From Streptomyces gelaticus (lineage in GTDB: Bacteria; Actinomycetota; Actinomycetes; Streptomycetales; Streptomycetaceae): 64,000 nt of DNA. The translations under genes were made by a program, and so were the position numbers. Where the stretch lies: the NCBI RefSeq assembly GCF_014649535.1, contig NZ_BMTF01000005.1:188564-252563 (forward strand), given 5' to 3'. This document shows, in pieces, positions 58,555 to 64,000 of this stretch. Under the pieces are notes generated by a model. The model saw only the letters and a list, made by a program, of their open reading frames with translations. It was not told where the DNA came from and did not search any database. Each line of letters opens with the position of its first letter. Within the stretch, counting starts at the first letter, position 1.

Positions 58555-59178
58555 ATGAGTTCTTCCCGCGTCGACGGGCGCGCCCTCCGGTTCCAGCACC
58601 GGCGGCCGGAGCTGCTGGCTGCGGCGACCGAGTACATCCTTGAACACGGCGTCACCGGCCTGTCCCTGCGTCCCGTGGCGCAGGCGCTCGGTGTCACCCA
58701 CGCGACACTGCTACGGCACTTCTCCTCGAAGGACGCGCTGCTCCTGGCCGTCGCGGAGAAGGTCCGCACGGATATGGCCGCATGGCTGATGTCGGACGTG
58801 GAACTCCGTGAGGCACGCTCGGCGGCCGAACTCCTCAGGGCGGTATGGCGCCGGCTGTGCGAACCGCAGGAGCAGCGCCAATTCCTCCTGCTTTTCGAAT
58901 TCGTCGGCCATCACGGGGAGAAGTCCGGGGAGGACGAGGAACTCTCCCGGTCGATCGTCCAGGACTGGACCGAGATCATCGCCGACAGGCTTGCTGCGGA
59001 CGGCTGGCCGCCCGAGGACGCCTCCGCTCTGTCCACCCTTGTCCTCGCGCAGGTGCGGGGCCTGCAGCTCGATCTCCTCGTCTCCGGGGACCGCGCACGA
59101 GCGGACCGCGCCATCGACTTCGCCGTACGCCTTCTCGACCACTCCACCCGGGCCGGCAGTGCGGACGATCACGGGTAG
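58555..59178 (+). CDS. TetR-family transcriptional regulator
   Basis: 207 residues. The helix-turn-helix lies at about 18-65 (RPELLAAATEYILEHGVTGL, then LRPVAQALGVTHATLLRHFS). A helical ligand-binding domain follows, with AWRRLCEPQ-like and LVLAQVRGLQLDLL segments. The ATG at 58555 has GGGGAAGG upstream. It is divergent from the beta-lactamase-like hydrolase and almost certainly represses it and itself through the palindrome at 58484-58514. A terminator follows. Confidence 0.9.
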   Translation: MSSSRVDGRALRFQHRRPELLAAATEYILEHGVTGLSLRPVAQALGVTHATLLRHFSSKDALLLAVAEKVRTDMAAWLMSDVELREARSAAELLRAVWRRLCEPQEQRQFLLLFEFVGHHGEKSGEDEELSRSIVQDWTEIIADRLAADGWPPEDASALSTLVLAQVRGLQLDLLVSGDRARADRAIDFAVRLLDHSTRAGSADDHG

Positions 59179-59213
59179 ACAGTCACTCGCTGACCGACCG
59201 CCGCAATGACGAT

Positions 59214-59256
59214 AGCCCCGCCGTGCCTCCGGAGGTGGGAACACGACGGGGCTTTG
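59214..59256 (+). terminator. Terminator after the TetR gene
   Basis: AGCCCCGCCGTG pairs with CACGACGGGGCT (11 of 12) and is followed by TTTGG. It also ends the convergent CAP-domain gene. Confidence 0.78.
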
Positions 59257-59304
59257 GTCACGCCGGCTGACGGCGTACCGAGTGGCGTGCGGGGCTGTCG
59301 GGAT

Positions 59305-59838
59305 TCAGCCCGAGGACGTCCCGAAGTCCTGCGTCCAGTAGCCGCCGGGCTGGGCAAGGCCCACGCCGATCTCCTTGAACGAGCAGTCGAGGATGTTGCG
59401 CTTGTGGCCGGGGCTGCGCATCCAGCCCGCCATGACGCTCTCCGGGGTGGGGTAGCCGCGGGCGACGTTCTCGCCGTGCTCCTTCCAGCCGTAGCCGGCG
59501 CCGCCGATCCGGCCGCCCGGGGCCGATCCGTCGGAGCCCGTGTGGGACATGTTCCGGTGGGAGGCCATGTCCGCGCTGTGGGCCTGGGCGGCCTTCGTCA
59601 GCTCGGCGTTCAGGGTCAGCGGCGAGCAACCCGCCTTGCCACGCGCGCTGTTGACCAGCTTCAGTACGCGCGCGGCGGCACCGGAGAACGGGGCGGACGC
59701 CTTCGACGTGCTCGTGGCGGCGGCCGGCTTCTCGTACGGGGTGTGGGCCGTGGCAGCGGTGGGAATGCCGACGGCCCCCGCTGCGACGACAGCGACGGTC
59801 ATCCTTCGGCGGGAAGTCTTGCTGCGGTGCTTTCTCAT
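59305..59838 (-). CDS. Secreted CAP/SCP-domain protein
   Basis: 177 residues. A twin-Arg/Lys N-terminus and hydrophobic stretch (RRRMTVAVVAAGAVGIP) form a signal peptide cleaved near ATA-HTP. The CAP domain (about 58-175) shows VLKLVNSARGKAGC, AAQAHSADMASHRNMSH, GENVARGY and GWMRSPGHKRNIL, including the two His and acidic residues of the cleft. Bacterial CAP proteins are small extracellular proteins of debated function. Monocistronic. Confidence 0.93.
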   Translation of the reverse strand: MRKHRSKTSRRRMTVAVVAAGAVGIPTAATAHTPYEKPAAATSTSKASAPFSGAAARVLKLVNSARGKAGCSPLTLNAELTKAAQAHSADMASHRNMSHTGSDGSAPGGRIGGAGYGWKEHGENVARGYPTPESVMAGWMRSPGHKRNILDCSFKEIGVGLAQPGGYWTQDFGTSSG

Positions 59839-60003
59839 GTCCGTGACCTCGCTCGATCTTCGCTGAGCAGCCTTTTGCGGCCGGCTCCGCGCGGCGCCTG
59901 CGCCCGGCTTCGCAGGCGCCGCGCGGTCGTCAATGTCGGAACGGCTCCGGGAGGGGGCGACGTGGGGGAGTACTACCCCGCTCCGGCCGGGATCGCGAAG
60001 ATC

Positions 60004-60409
60004 TCACCCGTTCTCACCAGGAATCTGCTTGATGTCGTCGACGACGGCCCGCTTCATGATGGCGCTGGTGGATGTCACCGTGCCGCGCTCGAAGGCCCCG
60101 CCCTCCCGCACCTGGACACTGCGCTCGCCCAGGAAGACATGGGTCTTCCGGTCGAAGATCCACTCCATCCGCTCGCCGCTGGTCTCGTCCAGCCGGGCCA
60201 CCGCCACTCCGTGCCGGCCCGCCGCGTCCTGCACCACCACGACGCCGGGGATCTTCGCGGCGGCCTTGAACAGCGCGGAGCAGAGCCCGGCCGGCGGGTA
60301 GCTCTCGCCGAGCAGGTCGCCGGTAAACCGTGCGGGCGCAGCTGTCGTACAGCTCCGCGAACGCGCTCGATTCCCCGGCCCGTACCCGGGTACGCAGGTG
60401 TGTGCTCAC
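60004..60409 (-). pseudogene. Collapsed ECF sigma factor / CU044_5270-family locus
   Basis: From a GTG at 60409 the first 33 codons (VSTHLRTRVRAG, FAELYDSCARTVYR) are the N-terminus of an ECF sigma factor. At about 60335 the sequence jumps, in another frame, to the C-terminus of a CU044_5270-family protein (TGDLLGESYPPAGLCSALFK, later RMEWIFDRKTHVFLGE and IPGENG, stop at 60004). These two families are normally adjacent full-length genes. One internal deletion of well over 1 kb would produce exactly this. Neither product can be functional. The joined frames do not match, confirming decay. Confidence 0.78.
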
Positions 60410-60515
60410 TCCTACCGGCTGTCCGGCGCCCCGCCCGGAGCTCCCGTGACCCACATCACATTCCGCCCGGCGGAAGGTCGTGTCCCGGCCGGGAGACCGA
60501 AGGGTACCGCTGCCG

Positions 60516-61295
60516 CTACCGCCGCCGGGTCGCCGCCGCGACGGTGGCCATGAGCTCCGCGTCCAGTACCGCGGGATCGGCCAGCCGGGTCGGGGCCGCG
60601 TAGGAGTTGAGCAGCGCCTTCGTGACGCGCAGGGCGGCCTCGGGGCGGCGCACGAGGGGCTTGGCCCAGGCGGTGACCGCCGCGTCCAGGTCGCTGACGG
60701 GCACGACGCGCTGGAGGACCGACAGCTCGTACGCCTCGGCGGCGTCGAAGGCGCGTCCGGTGAGGATGAGTTCGCGGGCGCGGGCGGCGCCGACCTCGTG
60801 GATGAGCCGGGGCAGTACGCCGCCCCAGGCGGTGGGCAGCCCGAGCGCCAGCTCCGGCAGCCGGAAACCGGCGGTGTCGGCGCCCACGCGCAGATCGCAG
60901 GCGAGGGCCAGCGCGAGACCGGCGCCGATCGCCTTGCCCTGGATCCGGGCGATGGTGACGGCCTGGTTGGCGGAGATCGCCTCGCAGACCCGGCGTGCCT
61001 TGTCACCGGCGATCCGGATGCCCCGCCCGGTGGGGTCCTCGTCGAGCCAGTCGGCGAACTCGTTGCGGTCGCCGCCCAGGCAGAAGTCGTCACCGGCCCC
61101 GCTGAGCACCAGCACCCGGACGTCGGGGTCCGGTACGGCCAGGACCGCCAGCAGATCGTCCAGCATCGCCTCGGTGACCGCGTTGCCGGTGCCGGGGGAG
61201 TCCAGCTCCACACGGAGGACGGCGCCCTCGCGCTCGGTGCGCACCGTGCTCGGCCGCCGGTGCGGGGCGAGGTACTGCGACAGCGAGAGCTTCAT
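60516..61295 (-). CDS. Enoyl-CoA hydratase/isomerase-family protein
   Basis: 259 residues of the crotonase superfamily. The oxyanion-hole segments are LSGAGDDFCLGGDRNEF and IARIQGKAIGAGLALALACD, and the C-terminal helices are complete (LILTGRAFDAAEAYEL). The usual catalytic Glu positions are partly replaced near LPELALGLPTAWGG, so the reaction is uncertain. The ATG at 61295 overlaps the P450 stop (ATGA), so it is co-translated with the P450 and may act on the same substrate. Confidence 0.88.
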   Translation of the reverse strand: MKLSLSQYLAPHRRPSTVRTEREGAVLRVELDSPGTGNAVTEAMLDDLLAVLAVPDPDVRVLVLSGAGDDFCLGGDRNEFADWLDEDPTGRGIRIAGDKARRVCEAISANQAVTIARIQGKAIGAGLALALACDLRVGADTAGFRLPELALGLPTAWGGVLPRLIHEVGAARARELILTGRAFDAAEAYELSVLQRVVPVSDLDAAVTAWAKPLVRRPEAALRVTKALLNSYAAPTRLADPAVLDAELMATVAAATRRR

Positions 61296-62548
61296 ATCGC
61301 CACGCTCAGCGAGGTGACCCGCCTGAAGACCAGCCGGGACGCGTAGTCGGCCGGCGCGACGGCGCGCAGGGTGGGGAAGCGTTTCAGCAGCTGCGTCAGG
61401 AGCGTACGCGCCTCCAGGCGGGCGAGGGCCGCGCCCAGGCAGTAGTGCACCCCGCCCCCGAAGGTGAGATGCGTTCCGGAGCGCTGTACGTCGAAGGCGT
61501 CCGGGTTCTCGTTGCGCCGCGGGTCGTGGTTGGCGGCCCCGTACATGACGTGGACCATGCTGTCCTTGGCGATCGGCACGCCCGCCAGCACGGTGTCGTC
61601 GGCGGCGATCCGGGTGTTGATGTGGATCGGCGGGTCGTAGCGCAGGACCTCGTCGACGGCGGCGTCGATGTATCCGGGGTTCTCGCCGAGCCAGGCCCAC
61701 CGGCCGGGTTCCTTCAGGAGCAGCTCCACCATGGTCGACAGCAGGGTGGCGGTGGTCTCCAGCGAGGCGATGGTGACGAACATGGTGAGCCGGTAGAGGA
61801 TCTCGTCCGCCGCCTCGCGGTCGGGTTCCTGGGCGTCCCAGGTGTGGATCCAGCCGGTCAGGACATCGTTGCCGGGGTTGGCCCGGCGCTGTTTCACCAG
61901 GTCGGTGAAGTAGCTGCGCAGATGGACGGTCGCCTCGGCGGAGACGGCGAGCTGCTTCTTGGTGGGCAGCAGTTCCTGGGCGTGCACCTGGTTGTGGGTG
62001 ATCTCCAGGATGTGCGGGTAGTCCTCGGGCGGTATCCCCAGCCAGGAGCCGATGGTGCTGATCGGCAGCTGCTCGCTGACCGTGCTGACGAAGTCGGCCT
62101 CGCCCCAGCGCAGTTTGTCGGCCAGTTCGTCGAGGAGCCGGGTGACGTGCTCCTCGACCTGCGGGGTCAGCCGCGCGATGGTCGACCGGTCGAAGAGGTT
62201 GCCGAGGCTGCGGCGCTGGCAGGTGTGCTCGGGGGCGTTGAGCCGGGAGAGGGTCTTGGTCATCTCCTGCGTGGCGACGGCCTCCCAGCGCTCGGTGTCC
62301 GCCTGGCGTTCCTGCCAGGCGAAGTCGGGCGCCAGCCAGTTGCGTCCGCGCAGCACCTCGCTGCACGCGTCGAAGCCCGTGACGAAGTACGCGTCCCAGG
62401 GAGCGCGCACGACGTCGCCCATGGCCCTCAGATCGGCCAGCAAAGGGTAGGGATCAGCCTGCCCTTCGGGCGATTTGAGGCGTTTCAGGAGGGAGATGAG
62501 GGCACGGCGGTCGACGGGGGGCCTGTCTGTGCCACATATTGCGCTCAC
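61292..62548 (-). CDS. Cytochrome P450, CYP154-like
   Basis: 418 residues. The K-helix ExxR is present (DEVLRYDPPIH), the heme-binding loop is FGGGVHYCLGAALARLE, and the I-helix reads TIASLETTATLL with the Thr for oxygen activation. Bacterial class, soluble, needing ferredoxin and reductase encoded elsewhere. It is paired with an ExxR-less P450 encoded upstream and an overlapping enoyl-CoA hydratase, resembling the CYP154/CYP157 pairs that end Streptomyces conservons. CYP family numbers are my inference from context. Confidence 0.93.
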   Translation of the reverse strand: MSAICGTDRPPVDRRALISLLKRLKSPEGQADPYPLLADLRAMGDVVRAPWDAYFVTGFDACSEVLRGRNWLAPDFAWQERQADTERWEAVATQEMTKTLSRLNAPEHTCQRRSLGNLFDRSTIARLTPQVEEHVTRLLDELADKLRWGEADFVSTVSEQLPISTIGSWLGIPPEDYPHILEITHNQVHAQELLPTKKQLAVSAEATVHLRSYFTDLVKQRRANPGNDVLTGWIHTWDAQEPDREAADEILYRLTMFVTIASLETTATLLSTMVELLLKEPGRWAWLGENPGYIDAAVDEVLRYDPPIHINTRIAADDTVLAGVPIAKDSMVHVMYGAANHDPRRNENPDAFDVQRSGTHLTFGGGVHYCLGAALARLEARTLLTQLLKRFPTLRAVAPADYASRLVFRRVTSLSVAI

Positions 62549-62769
62549 GCAGAGTTCCTTGACCTGGGCTCATGGTTACCGGCAGAACCTACCCTCATGC
62601 ATATGCCACCCATGCGTGGATCCATGTTGCCCGTATCACAGAGAAACCCTGCTCCGGCCCCTTGTCATCTGTCGCCTGCGCCTCAACTCCTCCCTGAGCC
62701 ACAGCTGTTACGCATGAGAAAGTCCGCCTTATGCGCACAAGCCGTACGTCACGCCCGGGTAGACATACG
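62549..62769. other. Spacer between the two P450 genes
   Basis: About 220 bases, noticeably less GC-rich than the flanks (62575-62740). It probably holds the promoter for the CYP154-like/enoyl-CoA hydratase operon. No hairpin or palindrome stands out. Confidence 0.45.
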
Positions 62770-64000
62770 TCACACCCGGAACACGTCCAGGAAGGAACTC
62801 CACCAGCCCTTCGTCTTCTTCTGCGGCTCCGCGTGGTCGTGGTGCGCGGCCGGCGTCTCGTCCGGGACGACGTTCCGGGACGGAACGGGCGCCTGCGCGG
62901 CCGATGCGGTGTTCCGGCGCGCCGGGGCGGCGGTGAAGTGCACGGGCAGTGACACCAGGGCCCGGTGGAAGGGCCCCGGGCGCCATTCGACCGCGGAGGG
63001 CGCTACCGCGAGCGCGAGGTCGGGCACCGTGTTGAGGATCTTCTCGATCGCGGTGAGGGCGATGAGCTGCGCGGGGGACTTCGCCGGGCAGACGTGCGGG
63101 CCGGCGCCCCAGGCCAGATGGGCGCCCTTGCTCAGGGTCTGGCGGGCGTCGGTGAGCGCGGGGTCGCTGTTGGCGGCGGCGAAACTGATCAGCACCGGGG
63201 TGTCCGCCTTCAGCGTCACTCCGCCCAGGTCGATGTCCTGGACCGGGTAGTGCGTCGCGTAGTTGGCGATCGGCGGGTTGTTCCACAGCACGTCGTCGAG
63301 CGCGTCCTCGACCAGCATTCCGGTGCCCCGCCGCTGCGTGACCCCGGTGTCGCTGGACAGCATGAGCAGCAACGCGTTGGCGATCAGATTGCGCTCCGGC
63401 TCGACGCCCGCGCCCATCAGCATGACGAGCTGGTCCTTGAGCTCCTCGTCCCGCAGCCCGGCCGGGTGCTGGATGAGCCAGGAGGTGATGTCCTCGCCGG
63501 GCTGCCGCCGCTTGAGCGCGACGAGCTCCATCAGGCACTCGGTCAGCTCGGCGTTGGCCCGGAGCACGTCCTGGCCGTCGAAGATCGCGGACATGCTGCG
63601 GGTCAGCCGGTCGCCGATGTCGCCGGGGCAGCCGAAGAGCTGGTTGAACAGCAGGAGCGGCAGCAGCTTGGCGTAGTCGCCGAGCAGGTCCGCGCTGCCG
63701 CGCTCGATGAACTGGTCGATGAGGTAGTCGGCTATCCGCTCCACGTCCCGGCTGAGCCGGGTGGTGTTGAGCCGGCCGAGGCTCTCGGTGACCGCCTTGC
63801 GCAGCCGCAGATGCTCGGTGCCGTCCGTGAACAGGCAGTTGGGCCGGTATGCCATCATCGGCAGCACCGGGCTGTCCAGCGGTACGCGGCCCTCCCGCAG
63901 TGCGGCCCAGCGCCTCGAGTCACGGGCGAAGAAGGACGGATTCTGCAGCACCCGGAGCGCGGCCTCGTGCTGCACGACCAGGGTGGCCTCCACACCGGGG
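62770..64000 (-). CDS. Cytochrome P450 lacking ExxR, CYP157-like (5' end outside window)
   Basis: At least 407 residues to the window edge, running in from the right. The heme loop WGAGPHVCPAKSPAQ has the axial cysteine. At the K-helix the sequence is EDALDDVLWNNPP: Trp replaces the Arg of the otherwise near-universal ExxR, as described for the CYP157 family. The I-helix has VMLMGAGVEPERNLIANALL. A C-terminal tail (KKTKGWWSSFLDVFRV) is unusual. The neighbouring CYP154-like gene and the expected upstream conservon genes (histidine kinase-like, roadblock, DUF742, GTPase) would fit; those lie beyond the window. Confidence 0.9.
   Translation of the reverse strand, partial: PGVEATLVVQHEAALRVLQNPSFFARDSRRWAALREGRVPLDSPVLPMMAYRPNCLFTDGTEHLRLRKAVTESLGRLNTTRLSRDVERIADYLIDQFIERGSADLLGDYAKLLPLLLFNQLFGCPGDIGDRLTRSMSAIFDGQDVLRANAELTECLMELVALKRRQPGEDITSWLIQHPAGLRDEELKDQLVMLMGAGVEPERNLIANALLLMLSSDTGVTQRRGTGMLVEDALDDVLWNNPPIANYATHYPVQDIDLGGVTLKADTPVLISFAAANSDPALTDARQTLSKGAHLAWGAGPHVCPAKSPAQLIALTAIEKILNTVPDLALAVAPSAVEWRPGPFHRALVSLPVHFTAAPARRNTASAAQAPVPSRNVVPDETPAAHHDHAEPQKKTKGWWSSFLDVFRV

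Noticed and set aside
60516-64000. Secondary-metabolite gene cluster
   Set aside because: Two P450s and an enoyl-CoA hydratase are present, but no synthase, carrier protein or terpene cyclase; a conservon end is more likely.

Overview
The window is very GC-rich actinomycete DNA. Codon third positions are almost all G or C, and GTG and TTG starts and GTGA/ATGA overlaps are common. Family content (DUF397 partners, a DUF4157 toxin, paired CYP154/CYP157-like P450s, an F420-type nitroreductase, a CU044_5270 remnant) points to a Streptomyces chromosome. About 62 genes can be supported; many long open frames on the opposite strand are GC artefacts and are left out.

Left part (1-19.8 kb): the end of trpS; a divergent CocE hydrolase/TetR pair with a clear operator; a DEDDh exonuclease. 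Then a four-gene leftward operon encodes a YqiJ-like OB-fold membrane protein, a YqiK-like flotillin, a 1652-residue AAA+ ATPase and a double-RCK potassium-channel-like protein. A PucR regulator is divergent from it. Next come a TerB protein, a BlaI/M56-peptidase pair and a KhtT/KhtU-type potassium/proton antiporter pair. Island-like part (about 20.0-26.0 kb): a tRNA 3'-end remnant, an AAA15 ATPase coupled to a TOPRIM-like DUF4276 protein (a likely phage-defence module), RidA/HxlR, a PIN-toxin/excisionase-type antitoxin pair, and a helix-turn-helix gene broken at a CGGT tetranucleotide repeat. A second NfeD-type/flotillin operon follows (26.5-28.7 kb). Both flotillin operons are preceded by the same palindrome.

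Middle part (28.8-47.8 kb): peroxiredoxin; alpha/beta hydrolase; a DUF4157-nuclease toxin gene bracketed by diverged direct repeats of the hydrolase 3' end; DUF1876; a PAS-GAF-SpoIIE phosphatase; an XRE/ImmA-like peptidase/MAB_1171c/PAP2 operon; a DEAD-box helicase behind a structured leader; SDR; a crcB-DUF190-crcB fluoride operon; an AhpD-like protein; and an ars cluster (arsI divergent from arsR-acr3-arsC) with two matching operators. Next come two small cysteine-motif genes and a WhiJ-like XRE/DUF397 locus with a tandem duplication.

Right part (47.9-64 kb): a secreted tripeptidyl aminopeptidase, phosphoribosyltransferase, VOC protein, a leftward MMPL exporter/histidine kinase/response regulator run, an intact paralogue of the broken helix-turn-helix gene, a beta-lactamase-like hydrolase/TetR pair with an excellent operator, a CAP-domain secreted protein, a collapsed ECF sigma/CU044_5270 locus, and an enoyl-CoA hydratase with two P450s. 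The last P450 lacks the K-helix ExxR motif and runs off the window, probably as part of a conservon.
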